From contig DNAS01000019.1 in NCBI GenBank assembly GCA_003485185.1, forward strand, positions 1-10,095: 10,095 nt of DNA, in the 5' to 3' direction. Positions 1-6,613 of the stretch are shown in pieces. Source of the DNA: Phycisphaerales bacterium (GTDB taxonomy: Bacteria; Planctomycetota; Phycisphaerae; SM23-33). A program made the translations under genes and the position numbers. Each line of letters starts with the position of its first letter. Positions within the stretch are counted from its first letter, which is position 1. Under the pieces are notes generated by a model that saw only the letters and a program-made list of their open reading frames with translations, was not told the DNA's origin and ran no database searches.

Positions 1-7
1 ACAGAGA

Positions 8-24
8 TGAACGCTCTGCGTTCA
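8..24. repeat. Perfect inverted repeat downstream of the GntR/LacI regulator
   Basis: Seven-base arms TGAACGC and GCGTTCA flank a 3-base loop (TCT). The hairpin lies about 80 nt beyond the stop codon of the regulator gene ending at 107. It has no T-run on either side, so it is not a textbook intrinsic terminator. It could be a 3'-end stabilising hairpin, a protein site, or chance. Confidence 0.4.
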
Positions 25-37
25 CCTTGCCTCACTA

Positions 38-56
38 CCCTGAGCTTGTCGAAGGG
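38..56. repeat. Short dispersed repeat of the CCTGAGCTTGTCGAAGG type
   Basis: The sequence CCCTGAGCTTGTCGAAGGG is seen directly. This core (CCTTCGACAAGCTCAGG on the other strand) is, from memory, a very common intergenic repeat in many unrelated GC-rich bacteria, where it often gets translated spuriously as LSLSKG or LRQAQG. Only one copy is present here, so its repeat status cannot be confirmed within the window. Confidence 0.5.
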
Positions 57-106
57 CAGTTCGATGAGAGTAAAACCACAGCGAACATGTCCAGGCCGAA
101 CAGTAC

Positions 107-1237
107 TCATCGATCACACCTCGAATCCGCCGGCGGAGGCGCAACGGAATCCCGCTGAACCAATTCCACCGGCAACACGTGATGCTCCACGGCGCTGTAG
201 CAATCATCCATTCGCCGGGACAAGACCTCCATTGCAAGCCGCCCCATTTGCTCGTACGGTTCGGACACACTCGTCAGCGCGGGAACCACGGATTCGGTCA
301 AGGGGTCGTTTCCATAGCCGATCACGCTGACGTCTTCCGGGACGCGGAGGCCTTTCTGCCTGAGCACCCGGCACGCCGATATCGCTACCCCATCGCAACT
401 GCACAGGATGGCTGTCGGAGGCGTCGGACGGTTCGTCAAGGCGTGCGCGCCCTCGGCAGCGCATTTGGACCAGTCGCCAATGGGGTCTTTTTCCACTTGC
501 AGATCGATTTCCAGCGAACGGTCGTATGGAAGAACGGCATCGGCGATTGCATCCCGCAGTCCCGCGAGGCGATCCCGCACGGAGGAAGAAGAGGCCAGGT
601 CCCCAATGAACCCGATTCGCCGATGGCCCAGTTCCAGCAGCGCCTGGCCGGCTTGGTATCCGCCGTTGTGGTTGTCGCTAATGACGGAAGACGCTTCAAT
701 CTCATGCAACCGCTGCGCGACCAGCACCAGCGGGAATCGTTTCATAGCCAGCTCGCAGAGCACCTGGTTGAAGGAGGAGCCGGGCAGCGCGGTGACGATC
801 GCTCCACCGCCCCTGCCGGAGGGCAATTGCCGCAGGAGCGCCATGTCCCTCGCCATGTTCTCCATGTCGCTGCAAGCGTCATACAGGCCGAGCTGAATGT
901 TCATTCCCGTGGCGATTTCCTGGATTCCCTGCACCATCTTCCGGGGCGGATACCAATGCAGATTGGCTGTGATGACGTGGACCAGTTTCGTCTGGGCATG
1001 CGGTGCGCGGATATACAACCCCTTGCCGGGGCGGCGTTCCAGCAATCCTTCATCCACCAACAATTCACTGGCACGACGCACCGTGACACGGCTGATGCCT
1101 TGCCGGCGGGCCAATTCGTGCTCCGAGCCAAAAAGCTGTCCGGGGCGATAGTCGCCCTCATGGATCGAACGCCGCAACTGTTCCGCCAAAACGGCGTAAG
1201 TCGAGGGCGTGGACTCTTTATAATTGCCTAGCGACAT
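107..1237 (-). CDS. GntR/LacI hybrid transcriptional regulator (AraR-like architecture)
   Basis: A 376-residue cytoplasmic DNA-binding regulator. Residues about 14-77 form a GntR winged helix-turn-helix; the stretch LARRQGISRVTVRRASELL is the recognition region and RRPGKGLYI the wing. From about residue 85 the protein is a LacI-type periplasmic-binding-protein fold, with LLELGHRRIGFIG, PPTAILCSCDGVAI and VPEDVSVIGYGND as family landmarks. This two-part layout is that of AraR, the arabinose repressor of Bacillus, and of many sugar regulators in PVC bacteria. The ligand is unknown but probably a sugar. I chose the ATG at 1237 because a promoter lies directly before it: an ATG-less extension up to 1273 would start inside the -35 box. 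With that promoter the mRNA would be leaderless. The next in-frame Met is far inside the protein. It may autoregulate through GTAAAC repeats in its promoter. Confidence 0.9.
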   Translation of the reverse strand: MSLGNYKESTPSTYAVLAEQLRRSIHEGDYRPGQLFGSEHELARRQGISRVTVRRASELLVDEGLLERRPGKGLYIRAPHAQTKLVHVITANLHWYPPRKMVQGIQEIATGMNIQLGLYDACSDMENMARDMALLRQLPSGRGGGAIVTALPGSSFNQVLCELAMKRFPLVLVAQRLHEIEASSVISDNHNGGYQAGQALLELGHRRIGFIGDLASSSSVRDRLAGLRDAIADAVLPYDRSLEIDLQVEKDPIGDWSKCAAEGAHALTNRPTPPTAILCSCDGVAISACRVLRQKGLRVPEDVSVIGYGNDPLTESVVPALTSVSEPYEQMGRLAMEVLSRRMDDCYSAVEHHVLPVELVQRDSVAPPPADSRCDR

Positions 1238-1251
1238 GTTTACCAGTTTAC
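1238..1251 (-). promoter_or_regulatory. Direct repeat GTAAAC-TG-GTAAAC, possible operator of the GntR/LacI regulator
   Basis: On the minus strand GTAAAC occurs twice, separated by TG, covering the -10 box and ending at the ATG. A protein bound here would block the promoter. The 13-base form GTAAACTGGTAAA recurs with two changes (GTAAACAGGTATA) at 1394-1406 on the plus strand, next to a perfect palindrome. Its use as an operator is inference. Confidence 0.4.
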
Positions 1252-1273
1252 TTAGTTGAGACTCTCTTGTCAA
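1245..1273 (-). promoter_or_regulatory. Sigma-70-type promoter of the GntR/LacI regulator
   Basis: A consensus -35 box TTGACA (1268-1273) and a -10 box TAAACT (1245-1250, four of six consensus bases) are separated by 17 bp. The expected transcription start falls at or just before the ATG at 1237, only 7 nt after the -10 box, leaving no room for a ribosome-binding site. The spacer also holds a small GAGA-C-TCTC palindrome (1258-1266). Confidence 0.65.
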
Positions 1274-1398
1274 TAGAAAAATCCAAGAACGAGATATCGC
1301 TACTACAACATATCCTCTTTTTTTAGATGATGTTATAAGCGATCATATTGTCGATTCACGGAATGCAATCGTCCTGATTCCATTCTTTGATTCGTAAA

Positions 1399-1415
1399 CA
1401 GGTATAGTATACCTG
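1399..1415. promoter_or_regulatory. Perfect 17-bp palindrome CAGGTATAGTATACCTG, likely regulator binding site
   Basis: Eight-base arms CAGGTATA and TATACCTG flank a single central G. Size and symmetry fit a dimeric repressor site, and TATAC-rich palindromes are common for GntR-family proteins. It lies 25 bp before the ATG of the possible plus-strand small gene at 1441 and 161 bp before the GntR/LacI regulator start. It contains TATAGT and TATACC, which could serve as -10 boxes, though no good -35 box is correctly spaced. The neighbouring GntR/LacI protein is the obvious candidate binder, by inference. Confidence 0.55.
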
Positions 1416-1440
1416 ATGAGATCAAGAGAAAGAGGACGAG

Positions 1441-1593
1441 ATGGAGGCAAAACGGAGGGTAGGAACTTTTCTGTTACAAGCAGCAGCTCGCCTTGGGATG
1501 GTTCAGGACGTGATACGCAACAGAAACGTTCCCGCGCGAAATCAGGACGGGGCTTTTCGCCCCATAGGGGTTGAATGCGCCGCGACGAAATGA
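1441..1593 (+). CDS. Possible small protein of 50 residues, divergent from the regulator
   Basis: I do not recognise this protein. It begins MEAKRRVGTFLLQ and ends in VECAATK; it is basic and has one Cys near the end. In favour: a purine-rich AGAGG (1431-1435) sits exactly 5 nt before the ATG, a strong palindrome lies just upstream, and it would be transcribed away from the GntR/LacI gene, the usual layout for a repressor and its target. Against: its codons end in A or T far more often than those of the neighbours, its last 15 codons run through the first hairpin of the array, and no convincing -35 box is visible. It could equally be non-coding. Confidence 0.28.
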   Translation: MEAKRRVGTFLLQAAARLGMVQDVIRNRNVPARNQDGAFRPIGVECAATK

Positions 1594-1732
1594 ACAAGCC
1601 CCCTGTGTGAACAGGGGGCCAAATGCGGCGTAAGTATTTGAACAAGCCCCCTGCGTCAGCCTGTCCCGTTGGGACAGGGGGACGAATGCGACATGAGCAT
1701 CAACAGCAGGAACCCCCGCGTGACCGCGGGGG
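1549..1732. repeat. Array of four GC-rich hairpins, three followed by AATGCG
   Basis: Hairpin A pairs GGGGC (1549-1553) with GCCCC (1559-1563). Hairpin B pairs GCCCCCTG (1598-1605) with CAGGGGGC (1612-1619). Hairpin C pairs CCTGTCCC (1660-1667) with GGGACAGG (1671-1678), or alternatively CCCCCTG (1647-1653) with CAGGGGG (1675-1681). Hairpin D pairs CCCCCGCG (1713-1720) with CGCGGGGG (1725-1732). AATGCG follows A (1574), B (1622) and C (1685), and GAACAAGCCCCCTG precedes both B and C. These look like units of a REP-like or tandem hairpin repeat. Hairpin D could also end the transcript of the esterase gene, which stops at 1810, but no T-run follows it. Confidence 0.65.
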
Positions 1733-1809
1733 CTGGTCAAAACTTTCCGCGCGCGTGGCCTGGCTCCGCTCCCTACCCCTCGGCGCCGGCATGGCGCTGG
1801 GTCAGGGCG

Positions 1810-3408
1810 TCAATGCTTGTCGGCAGTGATGCCCGGCCAGTCGTCGGTGCGGAAGGGGCAGGCGGGCAGTCCGGCGTCGTTGTAGAGATTGCCCTTGGGG
1901 TTCCTGGCCCAGGCATAGCGCACGGCCGCCGGCGCGGGCACCTTCTCGCTGCGGACCACCACGCTGTCGCCGTCGATGCGGGCGTCGGCCCAGACGAACT
2001 TGCGGTCCTGCCCGGCGATCTGGAATCCCTCCAGCGCCGCGCCGCTCCGCGCGGCCAGACCCTTGCCCACGTGGCTGAACCTGACGCGGATCGCGCCGCC
2101 CTCGACCTTCATGGACTCGTACATCGGGCCGCTGAAGGCGATCTGTTTTCCGTAAACCTTGGCCAGCGCCCACAGCGCCAGCCGCTTGCCGACGTCCTGC
2201 TTGTTGGGCGGGTGAATGGTGGTGGCCTCGCCGAGATCGATCGCCAGCGCCAGCCCGCAGTGGGGGACGGTCCGCGCGGTCATCGTCTGGGCCTCGCGCA
2301 GCTCGGCCCAATCGGACTCTTCCGGCTGGGCCTTGGGTGAGTGGTAATTGGCGAGTTGCACGATTCCGAAGGGGAAGTCGCCCTGTCCCCACCGCTCGCG
2401 CCAGCTCCCGATCATGGCCGGCAGCAGCTTGCGATACTGGTAAGCGCGGTCGGCGTTGCTCTCGCCCTGATACCAGACCACGCCCCGGATGCCATAGGGA
2501 ATCACGGGGTGGATCATTCCGTTATAGAGCACGGTGGGCAGCTTGGGATGCTTGTCGGGCGCGTAGGGCGCTCGCGGCCTGCGGGGCGCGGGCTTGCCCT
2601 GTGCCTTGGTCGCGTCGGACACCTTCTGCCACGCCGCCAGGTCCTTCTCGTAGCGCGGAAGCAATTCCTCGGAATATCGCCGGGGATACTCCGCCATGCG
2701 CCGCAGGATGTCCGCATACTCGGGATCGGACTTCAGCGTCTCCAGCGGCGTCCAGGCCTCGGCAGCCGTGCCGCCCCAGGAGGAGTGAATCAGCCCGATC
2801 GGGACCTTCAGTTCCTGGTGCAGTTCGCGGCCGAAGTAGTAAGCCACGGCCGAGAACAGCCCGACAGTCCGCGGGCTGCACTCCATCCACTTGTTGAACC
2901 GCTCGCTTCCGGGACCCTTGGAGAGGATGTCGCAGGCGTCCCGCGGTTCGGCGGCGGGATTCAGCCCGACGCTGAAGAGGCGGATCTGCGGATACTTCGC
3001 CGCGGCGATCTCCTGCGCGGCGTCGCGACCCTCCCGCACCTCGAACAGCATGTTGGACTGCCCCGAGCACAGCCAGACCTCGCCGACCAGGACGTTGTTC
3101 AGCGTGATCTCGTTTTCGCCCGAGACCTTCATCACGTGCGGCCCGCCCGCGGGAACGGGCTCCAGGCGCACCTGCCACTTTCCGGACGCTTCGGCCGTCG
3201 CGGTTTGGGTCTGCCCGGCGAAGCTCACCGTCACTTTCTCGCCGGCGGCGGCAGTGCCCCAGATCCGAAGCGGCATGTCCCGCTGGAGGACCATGTTTCC
3301 GCCGAAGACCGACGCGAGCCGCACGCCCGCGCGGGCGGCCGGCGCCGCCGAGAAGAACGCAAACCAAACCGCAACCATGAGGACCGACCGGGGGGAACGA
3401 AAACGCAT
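1810..3408 (-). CDS. Secreted sialate O-acetylesterase-type SGNH hydrolase
   Basis: A 532-residue exported esterase expected to remove acetyl groups from sialic acids or other acetylated glycans outside the cytoplasm. Residues 1-27 are a Sec signal peptide (basic start, hydrophobic core, probable cut after AARA). A beta-sandwich domain precedes the SGNH core. The core shows the nucleophile in CSGQSNM (Ser118), a GGT turn (212-214), the block VVWYQGESNAD (310-320), and the acid-base pair Asp391 and His399 in DLGEATTIHP. The length fits the family. I chose the ATG at 3408, preceded by AGGAG at 6 nt; an upstream in-frame TTG at 3438 overlaps the previous stop codon and would bury the signal peptide. 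The gene follows the prepilin-like gene by 26 bp, so they are probably co-transcribed. Planctomycete genomes carry many such esterases, often acting on plant or algal polysaccharides rather than sialic acid, so the exact substrate is open. Confidence 0.9.
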   Translation of the reverse strand: MRFRSPRSVLMVAVWFAFFSAAPAARAGVRLASVFGGNMVLQRDMPLRIWGTAAAGEKVTVSFAGQTQTATAEASGKWQVRLEPVPAGGPHVMKVSGENEITLNNVLVGEVWLCSGQSNMLFEVREGRDAAQEIAAAKYPQIRLFSVGLNPAAEPRDACDILSKGPGSERFNKWMECSPRTVGLFSAVAYYFGRELHQELKVPIGLIHSSWGGTAAEAWTPLETLKSDPEYADILRRMAEYPRRYSEELLPRYEKDLAAWQKVSDATKAQGKPAPRRPRAPYAPDKHPKLPTVLYNGMIHPVIPYGIRGVVWYQGESNADRAYQYRKLLPAMIGSWRERWGQGDFPFGIVQLANYHSPKAQPEESDWAELREAQTMTARTVPHCGLALAIDLGEATTIHPPNKQDVGKRLALWALAKVYGKQIAFSGPMYESMKVEGGAIRVRFSHVGKGLAARSGAALEGFQIAGQDRKFVWADARIDGDSVVVRSEKVPAPAAVRYAWARNPKGNLYNDAGLPACPFRTDDWPGITADKH

Positions 3409-3434
3409 TGCGGACTCCTGTGAGTGTTGTCGCG

Positions 3435-4283
3435 TCAATAGTAGATGAACGGCGTGCTTCCCCCCTCGACTCGCCCGACGTTGTCAATCCAGGGCATCCC
3501 GACCAGAAAAGCCTCGGGGTAGCTCAGCGTGGAATCCACGTATACCGGTTCGACGTGCCCGTCGCCGCCGACCACGTTCATGTTGCCGTCGTGGTGCGGG
3601 CCGTTGCCCAGCAGGTACATGTCCGCCGAGCCGGTCCGCCAGTTCCACGCGAAGGAGACGAACTGCTCCGAGTACATGGTGCTTTCCTCGGAGGACAGTC
3701 CGGTTTTCCGCCCGGCGTCGGCGTCGAACCAGAGGGCGTCGTAAGCGGGCGCCTGCCGGTTCGAGGGCCGGTACGGCGGATAGAGACGCACGTGCCCGGT
3801 GCCTTCGTAGTCCCGCTGGCCGGCCTTGAGGTTGTAACCGTAGGAAAGGTTGCCACCGCCGGCCGCCGTCCAGCTTGGGAAGCCCCGGAACGAATCGCCC
3901 CAATACCCGCCCACCGGGCCGGGCAGCGCCGTGCTGGGGGAGACCTTGAACTCCCGCGTCTGATCGCCCGGGCAATCCCACACCGCGAAACTCGGGGCGT
4001 AGACGCCCCCCACCGCGGGCAGCGACAGCAGTCGCGGCACGACGCAGAAATCCCGGGTCGTGGCGTTGAGCCACGGACGGGGCGCCGCCGCGGGGCAGCA
4101 TCCGCCGTAGTCCTCGCCGTACAGCAGGGTCGCCAGGCCCACGGAGTGCAGGTTGCCCTGGCAGACCGCGAGCTTGGCCAGGTCCTTCGCCTTCCGCAGC
4201 GAGGGCAGAAGGATGCTCACCAGAAGCGAGATGATGGCGATCACCACTAATAGTTCGATCAGCGTGAAACCGCGTTTGTTCAT
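3435..4283 (-). CDS. Prepilin-like protein with H-X9-DG motif (DUF1559-related)
   Basis: A 282-residue protein with a type IV prepilin-like N terminus. Residues 1-5 form a short leader ending in Gly, followed by Phe6, the key Glu10 and a hydrophobic helix to about residue 29, so cleavage RG|FTLIE by a prepilin peptidase is expected. The body is the large extracytoplasmic domain typical of PVC bacteria, with several Cys and Trp residues. It ends with the H-X9-DG signature (His231, Asp241-Gly242, in HDGNMNVVGGDGHV). Such proteins occur in dozens of copies per planctomycete genome; their exact role is unknown, but they are thought to act at the envelope. The ATG at 4283 has no clear ribosome site and follows a hairpin in the 75-bp gap after the PEP-CTERM gene. 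Co-transcription with that gene and with the esterase downstream is likely. Confidence 0.92.
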   Translation of the reverse strand: MNKRGFTLIELLVVIAIISLLVSILLPSLRKAKDLAKLAVCQGNLHSVGLATLLYGEDYGGCCPAAAPRPWLNATTRDFCVVPRLLSLPAVGGVYAPSFAVWDCPGDQTREFKVSPSTALPGPVGGYWGDSFRGFPSWTAAGGGNLSYGYNLKAGQRDYEGTGHVRLYPPYRPSNRQAPAYDALWFDADAGRKTGLSSEESTMYSEQFVSFAWNWRTGSADMYLLGNGPHHDGNMNVVGGDGHVEPVYVDSTLSYPEAFLVGMPWIDNVGRVEGGSTPFIYY

Positions 4284-4298
4284 CGCAGACCGCGCGGC

Positions 4299-4325
4299 GG
4301 GGCAAGGCCGAGGTCGCCTCGCCCC
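4299..4325 (-). terminator. Hairpin between PEP-CTERM and prepilin-like genes
   Basis: GGGGC (4299-4303) pairs with GCCCC (4321-4325), and GAGG (4310-4313) pairs with CCTC (4317-4320), giving nine base pairs with a 6-nt bulge and a 3-nt loop. No T-run follows on the minus strand, so it may weaken read-through or protect mRNA ends rather than end transcription fully. A similar hairpin occupies the matching gap at 9073-9110. Confidence 0.4.
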
Positions 4326-4358
4326 ATCCGCCTCCTCTGTGATCAGGATATCTCTATG

Positions 4359-5186
4359 TTACCGACTCGTCTTGCGCCGCCGCAAGAATCCCACAGCCGC
4401 CACGCACGCCAGCAGGGCCGACGTCGCCGGCTCGGGGACGATGCGAAGATTGTCCAGCGAGAACGTGATCGGATCGCTGGGAAGGTTCACGTCCTTCGAG
4501 AAAAAGTCGATGTAATCCAGGTACGCATAGGTGGTGTTCCGGTAGCCCACTAGTCCGCTGCTGACGGACGTCGTCCCGTTGGAGATGGTCACCTCGTACT
4601 TGTGGGCGGCCGGGTCCAGGTCGATCGTGAAGTGGTAGACCGTCCCGGTCACGACGTCCATCGTCGAGGTCACGCCGCTGCCGCCGTTCCGCCATCCCCA
4701 TTTCAGGGCGCCGCTGACGGGAACCGTCCAGATCCCGTAGCCGTTGTCCCCGCCGAGAGCTATTCCGCGCGCGTTGACGAAAATCAGCTGGTCGCCACTG
4801 CCGACGATCTGGCTGACCGGAGTGTCCAGGCGGAAGTCGAAGCTGATGGTGTGCGGGGTGGTCAGCACGACGCCGCCGAAATCGGTGTACTTGCGGCCGA
4901 CGCAGTCGCCGGAGGTGCTGGTCCCGGCGTCATTGTTGGTCACGCTGAGGTAGTTGCCCCCGCCGTTGAGCGGCGAGGTGTTGATGACCGTGGCGCTGAT
5001 GTCGGTGTCGCTGGCTTCGCGCCAGGCGGTGGACCAGCCGTCGCCCGCCATGCCGGCGTACTGGTCGGCCTGCGTCGTGCCGTTTCCGCCGGTGAAGTTG
5101 GCCACGATATCCGCGCGGGCCGTGCCCGCCATGACCACCAGTGCGATGGTGCCAAACGCCGCTGCCGTGATGCCGTTCGCTCTCAT
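4359..5186 (-). CDS. Exported PEP-CTERM-anchored protein, beta-sandwich type
   Basis: A 275-residue secreted protein. Residues 1-25 are a signal peptide (probable cut after TARA). The middle is Gly/Thr/Asp-rich with alternating beta strands and looks like a LamG/concanavalin-like beta-sandwich, but I cannot name a family with confidence. The C terminus is a clear PEP-CTERM tag: VPEPATSALL (Pro-Glu-Pro 251-253), a hydrophobic helix 256-268 and a basic end RRRKTSR. PEP-CTERM tags are recognised by exosortase (EpsH/XrtA family) for surface sorting; no exosortase is in the window. I chose the ATG at 5186, which has AGGAG 5 nt upstream; the frame stays open to 5261, but only through duplicated leader DNA. 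The leader and first ~17 codons nearly match those of the next PEP-CTERM gene upstream, while the rest does not. Confidence 0.88.
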   Translation of the reverse strand: MRANGITAAAFGTIALVVMAGTARADIVANFTGGNGTTQADQYAGMAGDGWSTAWREASDTDISATVINTSPLNGGGNYLSVTNNDAGTSTSGDCVGRKYTDFGGVVLTTPHTISFDFRLDTPVSQIVGSGDQLIFVNARGIALGGDNGYGIWTVPVSGALKWGWRNGGSGVTSTMDVVTGTVYHFTIDLDPAAHKYEVTISNGTTSVSSGLVGYRNTTYAYLDYIDFFSKDVNLPSDPITFSLDNLRIVPEPATSALLACVAAVGFLRRRKTSR

Positions 5187-5328
5187 CTTCTCTCTCCTCT
5201 GGATAACTCCTGTTTCAAGGATGTCTCTCGCCGAACTCCACATGACTCCGCTCCTTATCAAGATGGGCCTTCCTGTGCCGCTTCCGGCGGGCCCCGCGGC
5301 ACGTCGAAGGCGGGGGATTACAGGGTGT
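5138..5328. repeat. Leader/signal-peptide direct repeat, copy 1
   Basis: This segment matches 6424-6613 with only a handful of substitutions and one 1-nt indel, and from 5184 to about 5313 it is identical. It spans the first ~17 codons of the PEP-CTERM gene, its ribosome site, the whole leader, and a remnant of the lacI 3' end (TTA at 5318-5320 is the old stop codon; GGGCACACCCTG matches lacI GGTCACACCCCG). The end matching lacI shows that the duplicated unit began inside lacI, so copy 2 is probably the source. Confidence 0.95.
5275..5302 (-). promoter_or_regulatory. Hairpin in duplicated leader, copy 1
   Basis: GTGCCGC (5275-5281) and GCGGCAC (5296-5302) form a perfect 7-bp stem around a GC-rich 14-nt loop that itself contains GGGCCC. 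It sits about 90 nt before the start codon and is conserved exactly in copy 2. It may be an mRNA structure, an attenuator or a protein site. No convincing -35/-10 pair was found in the leader, so the promoter position is unknown. Confidence 0.45.
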
Positions 5329-5339
5329 GCCCGCCGCCA

Positions 5340-5351
5340 ACGGCCGGCCGT
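5340..5351. repeat. Perfect 12-bp palindrome ACGGCCGGCCGT
   Basis: Lies in the gap between the two PEP-CTERM genes, just beyond the edge of the duplicated block and about 27 nt past the LamG-like gene's stop codon. With no loop it is unlikely to be an efficient RNA hairpin. It could be a DNA site or chance in GC-rich DNA. Confidence 0.3.
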
Positions 5352-5377
5352 CTATTGAATCATGCGACGAAAGCCGC

Positions 5378-6472
5378 TTACTTGCGTTTGCGGCGAATCA
5401 GCGTCAGTACCCCACCGATGGCCAGCAACGCCATCGTCGCCGGCTCGGGGATGATCTGCACGCCGTTCCCGCTTCCGTCGAGGATCAGCGCCGTGTGGTT
5501 GACCACGCTCCCGGCGTCGCCCGACAGCCCGGTGACGTACTGCCAGGTCTTTCCGTCGCTCGTGTCGCCCTGGGCGCCCGCGCCGGCTGCGAAGATCCCG
5601 AACAGCGTGTCCGCGTCGGCGATGCCGTAATTCAGGCTGTCCACGGCCAGGTTGTAGATCGCCTTGGCTTGCGTGGCGGTCAGCCGCTCGTTCCAGACTG
5701 ACACGTCGTCCAGCGCGCCGTCCAGGCCGGTCATGTCGGCCGTCGTATCGGACCGGCCGATGCCGCCGATGCGGACGGGGTACGTCCAGGCGTTGAAGGA
5801 CGAGGAGCTCGATGCGGCGTAGGCGTTCCGGGTAAACGCCAGGGCGTCTCCGCCGTCGATGTAGATCTTGGCGTCGCCGCCGTTGGAACTGTTATTGCTG
5901 GCGATGTCCCACGTGATGAGCAGGTGGTGCCACTGGTTGTCCAGCGCTGGCGAACCGGTGGGGAAGTTCAGCCCGTAGTTGTCGTCGGAACCGTTGTTGG
6001 TCCGGACGAACAGGCGGATGGAATTGGCCGCCGTGCCCACCGCGTTGTTGGTCGTCAGGATGAACGCCTCGTGGCTGCCGAGGTTCATCGCGCCGAGAAT
6101 GCCCCCGAGATTCGTGGTGTCTCCGGACTTGATCCAGAGGGAAATGGTTCCCGTGGACCAGCCGTTCGCGGCGCCGGTCTTGGGGAACCCTCCGGTCGTG
6201 CAGTCCACCCAGTTCTCCGCCGCGCCGCTGCGGGAAAACTGCAGGGCGTTTCCGACCTGCCCGGCCACGTACATGGGCATCGCCGAGTCCGTCCGGTTGG
6301 TGGTCAGCGTTCCGCCGCTGACGCCCGAAACGGAGTTGGCGGGATTCCCGCTCGATTCGTCGAAAGTGAACAGCGAAAGCAACTCTCCCTGGGCCGCGAC
6401 GGGCATCGCCCCGAGCAGGACCGCCAGTGCGATGACGCCAAACGCCGCTGCCGTGATGCCGTTCGTTCTCAT
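5378..6472 (-). CDS. Exported LamG-like PEP-CTERM protein
   Basis: A 364-residue secreted protein. Residues 1-28 are a signal peptide (probable cut after VAAQ). Residues about 70-275 form a LamG/concanavalin A-like domain, as shown by GTISLWIKSG, DNQWHHLLITWD, AKIYIDGGDA and the closing GALDDVSVWNERLTATQ. Such domains bind carbohydrates or act as adhesive surface modules. The C terminus is a PEP-CTERM tag: IPEPATMALL (Pro-Glu-Pro 342-344), a hydrophobic helix and the end RRKRK. I chose the ATG at 6472, which has AGGAG 5 nt upstream; the frame stays open upstream to 6745, but that extension runs back through the lacI coding region on the same strand and would hide the signal peptide. The gene starts 130 bp after the lacI stop, so it may be read from the lacI promoter or from its own leader, which is duplicated before the next gene. 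Confidence 0.92.
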   Translation of the reverse strand: MRTNGITAAAFGVIALAVLLGAMPVAAQGELLSLFTFDESSGNPANSVSGVSGGTLTTNRTDSAMPMYVAGQVGNALQFSRSGAAENWVDCTTGGFPKTGAANGWSTGTISLWIKSGDTTNLGGILGAMNLGSHEAFILTTNNAVGTAANSIRLFVRTNNGSDDNYGLNFPTGSPALDNQWHHLLITWDIASNNSSNGGDAKIYIDGGDALAFTRNAYAASSSSSFNAWTYPVRIGGIGRSDTTADMTGLDGALDDVSVWNERLTATQAKAIYNLAVDSLNYGIADADTLFGIFAAGAGAQGDTSDGKTWQYVTGLSGDAGSVVNHTALILDGSGNGVQIIPEPATMALLAIGGVLTLIRRKRK

Positions 6473-6613
6473 CTTCTCTCTCCTCTGGATAACTCCTGTT
6501 TCAAGGATGTCTCTCGCCGAACTCCACATGACTCCGCTCCTTATCAAGATGGGCCTTCCTGTGCCGCTTCCGGCGGGCCCCGCGGCACGTCGAAGGCGGT
6601 GATTACGGGGTGT
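6424..6613. repeat. Leader/signal-peptide direct repeat, copy 2
   Basis: Partner of 5138-5328. It covers codons 1 to ~17 of the LamG-like PEP-CTERM gene, its AGGAG ribosome site, the 130-bp leader, and the last codons and TAA stop (6603-6605) of lacI. Offset to copy 1 is 1286 bp over most of the length. Confidence 0.95.
6561..6588 (-). promoter_or_regulatory. Hairpin in duplicated leader, copy 2 (just after lacI)
   Basis: Same stem GTGCCGC/GCGGCAC as copy 1, here 14 nt after the lacI stop codon. It could act as a weak lacI 3' hairpin; without a T-run it probably does not stop transcription fully. Confidence 0.45.

Larger units (their letters stand above)
1274..1809. other. Long gap without a well-supported gene: AT-rich half, then hairpin-rich half
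   Basis: From 1274 to about 1440 the DNA is clearly richer in A and T than the rest of the window. It holds a perfect 17-bp palindrome and the start signals of a possible small plus-strand gene. From about 1549 to 1732 it holds four GC-rich hairpins in a row. From 1733 to 1809 I see nothing recognisable. Open frames of about 70-100 codons on the minus strand here lack a ribosome site and run straight through the hairpins, so I do not call them. Confidence 0.6.

Noticed and set aside
1549..1732. CRISPR array
   Set aside because: The units differ in stem sequence and length, there are no constant repeats with unique spacers, and no cas genes are nearby.
1343..1740. Minus-strand open frames of 88-100 codons in the gap
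   Set aside because: They run through the hairpin array, have no ribosome site and show only repeat-derived sequence such as LTQGACS.
179..3423. Long plus-strand open frames (for example 179-1231 and 2341-3423)
   Set aside because: They lie opposite well-identified minus-strand genes, lack family motifs and ribosome sites, and are expected from GC-rich codon use.
3409..3438. TTG start at 3438 for the esterase
   Set aside because: It overlaps the previous stop codon and puts ten polar residues before the signal peptide; the ATG at 3408 has AGGAG at the right distance.
5187..5261. Longer N terminus for the PEP-CTERM protein starting at 5261
   Set aside because: The extension is the duplicated leader, would bury the signal peptide, and the inner ATG has an ideal ribosome site. 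The same reasoning rejects the extension of the LamG-like protein to 6745.
5187..5320. Sigma-70 or sigma-54 promoter in the duplicated leader
   Set aside because: TTGATA and TTGAAA occur but without a -10 box at suitable spacing, and no GG/GC pair fits sigma-54.
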